A stretch of 10,924 bases of DNA from assembly GCA_046732795.1 (NCBI GenBank), contig JBKPNV010000373.1, positions 1-10,924 of the forward strand, given 5' to 3'. The position numbers were made by a program, and so were the translations under genes. Source of the DNA: Gp6-AA40 sp046732795. GTDB lineage: Bacteria; Acidobacteriota; Vicinamibacteria; Vicinamibacterales; UBA2999. This document shows, piece after piece, positions 1 to 5,764 of this stretch. Every line of letters begins with the position of its first letter. The first letter of the stretch is position 1. The notes under the pieces are model-generated. The model did not search any database and had not been told where the DNA came from. It worked only from the letters and a program-made list of their open reading frames with translations.

Positions 1-102
1 TCGGCGCTCGTATTGGGCATTGTGAATAGCACGCCGTTTCGGATGAGAACGAACCCTGCGCCGCAGGGCGGAGAGTCGAGCCGCACCACGAGCGCGCCCT
101 GA
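1..102 (+). CDS. C-terminal end of a DUF1592/DUF1585-type (PSD-family) protein, partial
   Basis: The first frame is open from base 1 and ends at TGA 100-102, giving the last 33 residues of a protein whose start lies outside the window. The visible segment LVLGIVNSTPFRMR matches the conserved end (DUF1585) of the large DUF1592-type proteins of Planctomycetes, Verrucomicrobia and Acidobacteria, where a sequence like SLVLGIVKSxPFQMR sits just before the C-terminus. From general knowledge of the family, these are large exported proteins that often carry a cytochrome-like domain at the N-terminus and are usually encoded next to a DUF1552 protein, as happens here 26 nt downstream. Their biochemical role is not established. 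The identification rests on a short motif plus context, but the two agree well. Confidence 0.72.
   Translation, partial: SALVLGIVNSTPFRMRTNPAPQGGESSRTTSAP
54..68 (+). other. Perfect short hairpin at the end of the DUF1592-type gene
   Basis: CCCTGC-GCC-GCAGGG is a perfect 6-bp stem with a 3-base loop. It lies in the last codons of the partial gene and 47 bases before the ribosome binding site of the next gene. No T-run follows, so it is not an intrinsic terminator. It could be an mRNA processing or stability element between the two genes, or chance in GC-rich sequence. Confidence 0.3.
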
Positions 103-114
103 CGTTTGGTAGTC

Positions 115-120
115 GAGGAG
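115..120 (+). promoter_or_regulatory. Ribosome binding site of the DUF1552 gene
   Basis: GAGGAG lies 8 bases before ATG 129 and is a good Shine-Dalgarno match. It supports that start rather than later in-frame ATGs inside the signal peptide. Confidence 0.7.
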
Positions 121-128
121 TACTGCTG

Positions 129-1448
129 ATGTTCGTAACTAAGACGTCGTTGCCCCGACGAACCTTCCTGCGTGGCATGGGTGTGGCGATGGGCCTCCCC
201 ATCCTCGACGCCATGGTGCCGGCGCTCACCGTCGTGGGCAGGACGGCGGCCAGTCCGAAGTACCGGTTCGGGGCGATCTACGTGCCGCACGGCATGATCA
301 TGGATCAGTGGACGCCGGCGACTGTCGGTGTGCTCGAGCTGAAGCCAATCATGACGTCGCTCGCGCCGTTCAAGGAGCGGATGCTGGTTGTCAGCAATCT
401 GGCGCGACCTGAAGAAGGGTTCGACACCAATCATGCCGGCGCGCCTGCCTCGTGGCTGACCGGAGTACCTCCCAAGCGCACTGACGGTCCAGATTTTCGT
501 CTCGGCGTGACCGTCGACCAGGTCATTGCCGGTCACATCGGACAGGACACGACGTTCCCCTCTCTCGAAGTCGCGACCGAGGACTTCACGGCCTTGCTCG
601 GCTCGTGTGCACCTGGTTATAGCTGCGCGTACGCGAATACTCTCAGTTGGCAAGGCCCCACGACACCGCTGCCGATGGAGATCAATCCACGCGTGCTGTT
701 CGAACGGATGTTCGGCGGCGGCAGCACTGCAGACCAGCGGCGCGCACGCATGCAAGAGGATCGGAGCGTGCTCGATTTCGTCGCGGAAGACGTGGCGCAA
801 CTCGAGCGCGGCATCGGCCAGAACGATCGCACGAGACTAGGACAATATCTCGACAACGTGCGCGAAGTAGAGCGCCGCATCCAGAAGGCCGAGCAGCAGG
901 CGAAGTCCTCCGTCGAGATTCCCGATGCGCCGATCGGCGTTCCGGAGACGTACGGGGACCACGTCGGCCTGCTCTACGAGCTGCTGGCGCTGGCCTACGA
1001 GACCGACCTCACGCGGGTGTTCACGTTCATGATGGCGCGCGAGCTGAGCCAAAGGACGTACCCGCACATCAACGCGTTGCTGCCGCATCACATGCTGTCG
1101 CACCATGCCAACAACCCCGAGCGCATTGCGGCGCACGCACGTGTCAACACTTATCACGTGCAACTGTTCGGAAAGTTCCTGGAACGGCTGCAAGCGACAC
1201 CGGACGGGGATGGCTCGCTGCTCGACCACTCGATGATTGTGTACGGCAGCGGCATGGGTAACGGCAACGTGCACGCCGCGTATCCGCTGCCGATGCTCCT
1301 CGTTGGCGGCAAGGCGCTCGTGAACGGCAATCGGCACGTCGCGGCCAAGGAGAACAGCCCGAACGCCAACCTGATGTTGAGCATGGCGGACAAGTTCGGC
1401 ATCGAGCAGGAGCGGTTCGGCGTGAGCACTGGTCGGCTCGACATCTGA
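129..1448 (+). CDS. DUF1552 (HXXSHH-motif) exported protein
   Basis: This is a 439-residue protein, a normal length for the family. Residues 9-15 (PRRTFLR) form a twin-arginine motif followed by a hydrophobic stretch (about 16-35), so export by the Tat pathway as a folded protein is likely. The body matches the DUF1552 family (Pfam PF07586, as I recall it): SYCAY-like GYSCAYANTLSW with paired cysteines C160 and C166, and the signature H-M-L-S-H-H at residues 321-326, which fits the HXXSHH motif. The region after about 365 (MIVYGSGMGNGN) resembles the distant DUF1501/alkaline-phosphatase-like fold. Clustered histidines suggest metal binding, but no activity is established for the family. The gene follows a DUF1592-type gene, its usual partner, and precedes the ankyrin gene by 14 nt. 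ATG 129 has a GAGGAG ribosome binding site. Family assignment is firm; function is unknown. Confidence 0.9.
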   Translation: MFVTKTSLPRRTFLRGMGVAMGLPILDAMVPALTVVGRTAASPKYRFGAIYVPHGMIMDQWTPATVGVLELKPIMTSLAPFKERMLVVSNLARPEEGFDTNHAGAPASWLTGVPPKRTDGPDFRLGVTVDQVIAGHIGQDTTFPSLEVATEDFTALLGSCAPGYSCAYANTLSWQGPTTPLPMEINPRVLFERMFGGGSTADQRRARMQEDRSVLDFVAEDVAQLERGIGQNDRTRLGQYLDNVREVERRIQKAEQQAKSSVEIPDAPIGVPETYGDHVGLLYELLALAYETDLTRVFTFMMARELSQRTYPHINALLPHHMLSHHANNPERIAAHARVNTYHVQLFGKFLERLQATPDGDGSLLDHSMIVYGSGMGNGNVHAAYPLPMLLVGGKALVNGNRHVAAKENSPNANLMLSMADKFGIEQERFGVSTGRLDI

Positions 1449-1462
1449 GAGCGCGTCAACAC

Positions 1463-3055
1463 ATGCGTCAACTTCCAACCCCTAATCTCCAACTCCCAAG
1501 AGAAGCTCCAAATTCATTCGCTTTTGGGTGTTGGGCGTTGGGTGTTGGGCGTTATGGGTTCCGGCTACTCGCGCCGTTCGTTTTGTTCCTGCTCCCAGCA
1601 GCCGGTCCCCTGTGGGCAGCCGGCGATGTCCGCTTGGTGAACGCCGTGAAGGACGGCGATCGGCGTGCGGTTCAACAGTTGCTGCGCGCGCGCGTCCCGA
1701 TCGATGCCGCCGAACCCGACGGCACCACGGCTCTCCACTGGGCCATTCGTGGCGGTGATCTCGAGACCGCCAGGCTGCTGATTGCCGCCGGTGCCCGAGC
1801 CTCAGTGGCGAATCGGTACGGCGTCACACCGCTCGCACTCGCCGCCACCAACGGTGACGCCGCCGCGATCCAGATGCTCCTCGACGCCGGAGCCGATGCG
1901 AATACCACGTCAGCGGACGGTGAAACCGTGCTGATGACGGCGGCGCGCACCGGCCGGGTCGACGCCGCACGGGCGCTCCTGGTCCGCGGCGCCACCGTCA
2001 ACGCTGCCGAGCGTTTCATGGGCGAGACCGCCCTGATGTGGGCCGCCGCCGAGGGGCATGCCGCGATGGTCAAGCTGCTGGCCGAAGCGGGCGCATCATT
2101 GAATGCCCGGGCCACCCCGTTGGAGTTCGCGAAAATCACCTTCAACGGCAGCACCATGGTGTCGACACCGCTGCCACGCGGTGGCATGACGGCCTTGCTG
2201 CTCGCCGCGCGTGAGGGAGCGCTCGCCGGCGTACAGGCGCTGGCGGACGTCGGCGCAGATCTGAATGCCGCCGATCGCGATGGCACCACGCCCCTCATCA
2301 TGGCGATTCTCAATCGTCACAACGACATTGCCGCGCTCCTCATTGAGAAGGGCGCAGACCTGAGCGCCGCCGACTCATCCGGGATGACGGCGCTCTACGC
2401 GGCGGTCGATCTGCGTCAGGTCGGACCGCTCATCAACCGGCCGACGCCCAAGGCGACGAGTGACCTCGACAACCTGACGCTGGTCACGATGCTGCTCGAT
2501 CGCGGTGCAAATCCCAACGCGCGACTGCGTCTTCCCATCCTGCCGCGTTTTCACAATGCCGGGGATGCGCAACTTGCCGAAGGTGCCACGCCGCTGATGC
2601 GTGCGGCACGCGGCCGGGATATCCCGGTCATGCGCGCGCTGTTCGCCAAAGGCGCGGATCCGAACCTGGCGACGAAGAACTACATGACGGCGCTGATGTT
2701 TGCGTCCGGAGGCGGTGGGAGGAATCGCGGCGCGGAAGCGCAGGCGATCGAGGCCATCACGATGTGCCTCGAACATGGCGCCGACATTCGTGCGTTCAAC
2801 AACACCGGCGCAACCGCACTGCACGTCGCCGTGGAAAGCGGCGCAGATGCCATCGTCAAGGTGCTCGCCGAACACGGCGCTGATCTTGACGTGCAGGACA
2901 AGTCGGGGAGAACGCCGCTCGACATCGCGATGGGCGTGTCGCCAACCGGGTTCGTGGGGCGGCGCGGCGCGGCGCCGGGTCAGGTGCGCGAGAGCACCGC
3001 TGCCGTGTTGAAAGCGTTCGCCGCTCGCGCCGAGGGTGCCGGTAGGGAGAAGTAG
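1463..3055 (+). CDS. Exported ankyrin-repeat protein
   Basis: The protein has 530 residues from ATG 1463. A hydrophobic segment at about 34-52 (RLLAPFVLFLLPAAGPLWAAG) looks like a Sec signal, so the protein should act in the periplasm. About eleven to twelve ankyrin units follow: roughly 55-84, 86-118, 119-151, 152-184, 187-216, 240-271, 273-305, 306-352 (with an insertion), 374-405, 407-446 (glycine-rich insertion), 448-480 and a partial unit after 481. Typical cores TALHWAIRGG, GADLNAADRDG and LLIEKGADL are visible. Ankyrin arrays bind other proteins, so a scaffold or chaperone role for the neighbouring exported proteins is an inference; periplasmic AnkB supporting the catalase KatB in Pseudomonas aeruginosa is a precedent. 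The start is uncertain: residues 4-33 are encoded by a repeat-like C-rich/G-rich sequence, ATG 1463 has only a weak GAGAG upstream, and the TTG codon for residue 26 just before the signal is an alternative. Confidence 0.88.
   Translation: MRQLPTPNLQLPREAPNSFAFGCWALGVGRYGFRLLAPFVLFLLPAAGPLWAAGDVRLVNAVKDGDRRAVQQLLRARVPIDAAEPDGTTALHWAIRGGDLETARLLIAAGARASVANRYGVTPLALAATNGDAAAIQMLLDAGADANTTSADGETVLMTAARTGRVDAARALLVRGATVNAAERFMGETALMWAAAEGHAAMVKLLAEAGASLNARATPLEFAKITFNGSTMVSTPLPRGGMTALLLAAREGALAGVQALADVGADLNAADRDGTTPLIMAILNRHNDIAALLIEKGADLSAADSSGMTALYAAVDLRQVGPLINRPTPKATSDLDNLTLVTMLLDRGANPNARLRLPILPRFHNAGDAQLAEGATPLMRAARGRDIPVMRALFAKGADPNLATKNYMTALMFASGGGGRNRGAEAQAIEAITMCLEHGADIRAFNNTGATALHVAVESGADAIVKVLAEHGADLDVQDKSGRTPLDIAMGVSPTGFVGRRGAAPGQVRESTAAVLKAFAARAEGAGREK
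1472..1560 (+). repeat. Imperfect inverted repeat with four TTGGGYG heptads and a G-quadruplex pattern
   Basis: The left arm (1472-1500) is C-rich, with repeated CCAAC/CTCCCAA units. The right arm contains four consecutive heptads TTGGGTG, TTGGGCG, TTGGGTG, TTGGGCG at 1524-1551, followed by a degenerate TTATGGG. The arms can pair imperfectly around a spacer at about 1501-1521. The right arm also fits GGG-N4-GGG-N4-GGG-N4-GGG (1526-1549), a canonical G-quadruplex pattern on the coding strand and therefore in the mRNA. The element covers the N-terminal codons of the ankyrin gene. It looks like a dispersed intergenic repeat that entered a gene start, but no second copy is in this window. Confidence 0.6.
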
Positions 3056-3058
3056 GTG

Positions 3059-3823
3059 ATGCATATCAGCCGGACCGTGGCCATCCTGGCTCTTGCTGCA
3101 ATCGGGATGCTCTGTGCCGGCGCGCGTGTTGGCCACGCGCAGCGTGGCTCCGGCGACGAGGCGCTGCCGCGGATCTGGACCGGCGTGTACACCGCGGCGC
3201 AGGCAGAGCAGGGTAAGGCCCCGTTCACCGGTCTGTGCCGCCGTTGCCACAGCGACAGCCTCGAGGGAAGCGAACGCGGTCCTGCCCTCAAGGGTGAGGC
3301 ATTCATGAACAATTGGGATCAGCAGGATCTCGACCGCCTGCGCGCCAAAATCCGCGACACGATGCCGCCCGATGATCCAGGCAAGCTCAACGACGACGAC
3401 TATATCGGGATCGTGAGCTATATCCTGGAGGCGAACGGCTACCCCACGGGCACCACGAACCTCGATGCTGGCTCGCTCAGCTCGATTCAGCTCGTTCGCA
3501 AGCCGGGCGAAGAGCGCGAGCTGAAGAGCTTTTCCCTGGTGCAGGTGGTTGGCTGCCTGTCGGAAGGACCCGACAAATCCTGGGTGCTCACCCGCGCGAC
3601 CGAACCAGTACTCGCACGCGACCGTCCGTCAAACGCCGAGGAATTGAAACGCGCGGATGCCAAGGCGCTGGGCGCACAGACGTTCGAGCTGGTCAGTGTG
3701 TCTCCGTATCAGCCTGATGCGAACGCGGGCCGCAAGATCGAGGTCAAGGGTCTGCTGTACAAATCGCCTACCAAGAATCGCGTCAACGTGAGCGCCTTGC
3801 AGGCTATTGGTACCTGCGGTTAA
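3059..3823 (+). CDS. Exported monohaem cytochrome c with an extra C-terminal domain
   Basis: The protein has 254 residues from ATG 3059; the GTG at 3056 would add one. GGGAG at 3045-3049 is 9 nt before the ATG, and the stop of the ankyrin gene is 3 nt upstream. A signal peptide (about 2-28, numbered from the GTG) ends in VGHA before Q29. The haem site C-R-R-C-H is at 61-65, and M103 in DTMPPDDPG is the probable sixth ligand, giving a compact cytochrome c domain at about 45-128. A second part (about 157-255) begins LVQVVGCLSEGPDKSWVLT and ends IEVKGLLY...IGTCG, with cysteines at 167 and 254. This tail resembles one I associate with acidobacterial secreted proteins, possibly a beta-barrel, with no known role. 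The protein probably carries electrons in the periplasm; its partners are unknown but may be the products of this operon. Confidence 0.88.
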   Translation: MHISRTVAILALAAIGMLCAGARVGHAQRGSGDEALPRIWTGVYTAAQAEQGKAPFTGLCRRCHSDSLEGSERGPALKGEAFMNNWDQQDLDRLRAKIRDTMPPDDPGKLNDDDYIGIVSYILEANGYPTGTTNLDAGSLSSIQLVRKPGEERELKSFSLVQVVGCLSEGPDKSWVLTRATEPVLARDRPSNAEELKRADAKALGAQTFELVSVSPYQPDANAGRKIEVKGLLYKSPTKNRVNVSALQAIGTCG

Positions 3824-4971
3824 TGAGCAGCGGCCGCGGCGGCAGAAACAGCTTCCGCGCGTGTGCGTCCACGGCCGTAGTGTGTTGCTGCCTCTTCACC
3901 GCGACCGGGTACCTCCAGGACGTTCCTCGTAATCCCTACACCCAGCCCGCCACCGCGTTCTACGACGTCGAACGGTGGCCGCTCCCATTTGCGCAGCCGG
4001 GCTACATCAGGGGCTCGAATTCCGGCATCTTCGTCGAGTCTCCCAACCGCATCTTTCTGATCTCGCGCGGAGAAATCAGGCTGCCCGATCAACTACCAGC
4101 CGATTTCAACGGCGCGATCGGCTCCCTTCCCGAACAGGTCACCAGGCAATTGAAGCCGGAGCTGCGCGATTGCATCATCGTCGCCAACGCGAAGGGCGAG
4201 ATCATCGAGCGCTGGAGTCAGCACGATCATCTTTTTGCGAAAGGAGGGCGCGGGCCTCACCGCATCAAGATCAGTCCGTACGATCCCGAGCGCCACGTGT
4301 GGGTCGTCGATGATTCCGGGCAGCAGATCTTCGAGTTCACCAACGACGGCAAGCAACTCGTGATGGCGCTCGGCGAGGCGGGCGTGCGCGGAACCGACGA
4401 GAAGCACTTCAGCGGACCGACCGATCTCGCCTGGCTGCCCGACGGCACCTTCTTCGTGGCCGATGGCTACGTGAACTCGCGCATCGTGAAGTTCGACAAG
4501 AACGGCAAGTACGTGACGTCATGGGGCACGAAGGGCGTCGCGCCCGGTCAATTCAACCTGCCGCATGGCATCGACATCGATCGCAACCGACGACTCTATG
4601 TGGCCGATGCGCACAACAGTCGCGTGCAGATCTTCGACGAGAACGGCACGTTCCTCGATCAATGGCCGAACATCTGGCGTCCCGACGTCATCATGGTGTC
4701 GAACGATCAGCATGTGTGGATTGCGGCGGGCGCAACCGACATGATGCTGAAGTACGACCTGCATGGAAAGCTGCTCGAAGCGTGGGGGACGCCGGGACCC
4801 GCTGCCGGCGCGTTCCAGGACATTCACGGCTTCGGCATCGACTCGAATGGCACGTTCTACGCGGCGGAGGCGGCCGGTGGGCGGACGCAGAAGTTCACGC
4901 CAAAGCGTGGGGTCGATGCCGCGAAACTGGTTGGCGTTCAGCCGCCGCTGGCGACGCCAACAAGGAACTGA
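3823..4971 (+). CDS. NHL-repeat beta-propeller, PAL-like, exported
   Basis: This is a 382-residue protein. ATG 3823-3825 shares one base with the stop of the cytochrome gene (TAATG) and has no clear ribosome binding site, so it is probably translated by coupling. The N-terminus has a hydrophobic stretch with three cysteines (about 14-30, VVCCCLF) that may be a signal or anchor; no clean cleavage site is seen. From about 60 onward NHL-type blades repeat, for example HVWVVDDSGQQIFEF, GTFFVADGYVNSRIVKF, RLYVADAHNSRVQIF and HVWIAAGATDMMLKY. Histidines in GPH (146), LPHG (248) and DIHG (335) occupy blade positions like those of the three metal ligands of peptidyl-alpha-hydroxyglycine alpha-amidating lyase (PAL), so a metal-binding active site is plausible. 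The substrate is unknown and amidation should not be assumed. It is the last gene of the operon and meets a convergent gene 1 nt after its stop. Confidence 0.85.
   Translation: MSSGRGGRNSFRACASTAVVCCCLFTATGYLQDVPRNPYTQPATAFYDVERWPLPFAQPGYIRGSNSGIFVESPNRIFLISRGEIRLPDQLPADFNGAIGSLPEQVTRQLKPELRDCIIVANAKGEIIERWSQHDHLFAKGGRGPHRIKISPYDPERHVWVVDDSGQQIFEFTNDGKQLVMALGEAGVRGTDEKHFSGPTDLAWLPDGTFFVADGYVNSRIVKFDKNGKYVTSWGTKGVAPGQFNLPHGIDIDRNRRLYVADAHNSRVQIFDENGTFLDQWPNIWRPDVIMVSNDQHVWIAAGATDMMLKYDLHGKLLEAWGTPGPAAGAFQDIHGFGIDSNGTFYAAEAAGGRTQKFTPKRGVDAAKLVGVQPPLATPTRN
4930..4961 (+). terminator. Possible bidirectional terminator hairpin inside the end of the propeller gene
   Basis: GTTGGCGT (4930-4937) and ACGCCAAC (4954-4961) are perfect 8-bp arms. 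Inside them CAGC-CGCC-GCTG (4939-4950) forms a second short stem, so the whole folds as one strong hairpin. On the + strand it is followed after about 10 nt by a T-rich run (CTTCTTTTC, 4976-4984). On the - strand it lies about 11 nt beyond the stop of the SnoaL-like gene and is followed by CAGTTTCG. As only one base separates the two convergent genes, this is the natural candidate for ending both transcripts. The T-runs are weak, so efficiency is doubtful. Confidence 0.45.
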
Positions 4972-4972
4972 T

Positions 4973-5764
4973 CTACTTCTTTTCGGGCGGGAAGTAGGTG
5001 CGCTCCTTGATGCGCCAGCCTTGCGGTGTCTTCACGTAGAGATCCTCGTAATGGCCGTCGTTGTCCCTCAGATAGGCGATGCCGTGAACGCTCCCATCAG
5101 GCTCGACAGTCAGTTTCAAACCTGACGATCGAAACGGCTGGTCATTCCACGCGGGGGTGCGCGGGCCGATCTTCCCGTTGTACGGGCCATACAGATTCTC
5201 GTAGTGGCCATGATCGTCGCCCGCGAGCTGGCGAATCGCGATGAAGTCCTCGGTGGTGATCTTGGCGGCCAATTCTGCATCCGAGATGACGTTTCGTGAC
5301 TTGAACCGCCAGCCCTTCGGCGTCTTCACGTAGACATCGTCGTAGTAGCCGCCGCCGCGGCTGTTGATGATGCGGGCTTTGGCACCCTCGGGAGCCCATT
5401 CGATCACTGGAGCCGGAAAAGCGGGGCCGCGCCCTCTGCCGCCTGGCGCGGCAGCCGGTTCGGCTGAACTCGAAGGCTTCTCGTGGCAGCGGTCGTAGCT
5501 CAACACCATTTCCATCAGCGCCTGCCGTTCGCGGACTTCTCCGCGTGGGCCGCTGCCGAAGTAACCACCGGGGGTCGCAAACAGGTCGGCGTACTTCTCC
5601 GGCTGACAACCGAGTAACGCTGGCCCGTATGCGGCAGAGAGCGCGAGAATTTCGCTACGGTCTTGTTCCGTCAGCGTGTTACTGACCTGTGTCCATCCGC
5701 TCGCTGCACCTGCCAGCGTGAGCGCGAGCGTCGCCGTTGAAAGGAGTCGTGTGTTGATTCTCAT
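4973..5764 (-). CDS. Exported SnoaL/NTF2-like protein with internal duplication
   Basis: The protein has 263 residues from ATG at 5764-5762, which overlaps the TGA of the upstream gene by 4 nt (ATGA). A longer in-frame reading starting near 6160 would run through the upstream gene and is rejected. A signal peptide covers about 1-25 (RLLSTATLALTLAGAASGWTQ). Residues about 31-95 (LTEQDRSEILALSAAYG..., then YADLFATPGGYFGSGPRG) look like the start of an SnoaL-type alpha+beta barrel, which ends at YYDDVYVKTPKGWRFKSRNV (140-159). After a proline/glycine-rich linker within the first domain (about 98-119), a second shorter copy follows (170-258) that ends HYEDLYVKTPQGWRIKERTY. The fold hosts many small-molecule isomerases, hydrolases and binding proteins, so no reaction can be assigned. 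It is co-translated with the 5761-6456 protein. Confidence 0.8.
   Translation of the reverse strand: MRINTRLLSTATLALTLAGAASGWTQVSNTLTEQDRSEILALSAAYGPALLGCQPEKYADLFATPGGYFGSGPRGEVRERQALMEMVLSYDRCHEKPSSSAEPAAAPGGRGRGPAFPAPVIEWAPEGAKARIINSRGGGYYDDVYVKTPKGWRFKSRNVISDAELAAKITTEDFIAIRQLAGDDHGHYENLYGPYNGKIGPRTPAWNDQPFRSSGLKLTVEPDGSVHGIAYLRDNDGHYEDLYVKTPQGWRIKERTYFPPEKK
5012..5063 (-). repeat. Copy 2 of an internal duplication in the SnoaL-like gene
   Basis: This segment encodes residues about 238-253 of the SnoaL-like protein and the bases around them. It is recognisably similar at nucleotide level to 5306-5356: both contain CGCCAGCC, then TTCACGTAGA, then CTCGTA or GTCGTAGTA on the + strand. This points to duplication of a domain end rather than convergence. 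Confidence 0.5.
5306..5356 (-). repeat. Copy 1 of an internal duplication in the SnoaL-like gene
   Basis: It encodes residues about 137-153 of the SnoaL-like protein and is the partner of 5012-5063. A third, shorter relative (GHYENLYGPY, residues 186-195) lies between them at about 5180-5209. Confidence 0.5.

Noticed and set aside
129..1448. Annotation of the DUF1552 protein as a sulfatase or phosphatase
   Set aside because: The fold resemblance is distant and the nucleophile and metal motifs of those enzymes are not visible.
647..1478. Several overlapping open frames on both strands inside the DUF1552 gene
   Set aside because: All are shadows with Arg-rich or low-complexity products; the 129-1448 frame carries the HXXSHH signature.
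1524..1551. The heptad array as a CRISPR or telomere-like array
   Set aside because: There are only four 7-base units without spacers, and the units face a C-rich arm, which fits a palindromic or quadruplex element.
1463..3055. Ankyrin repeats as evidence of a eukaryotic-type secreted effector
   Set aside because: The protein has a Sec-like signal and sits in an envelope operon; no secretion system or host-interaction gene is nearby.
2375..3250. A 291-codon open frame on the - strand across the ankyrin/cytochrome junction
   Set aside because: It crosses two genuine + strand genes, has no family features and shows the composition expected of an antisense frame in GC-rich DNA.
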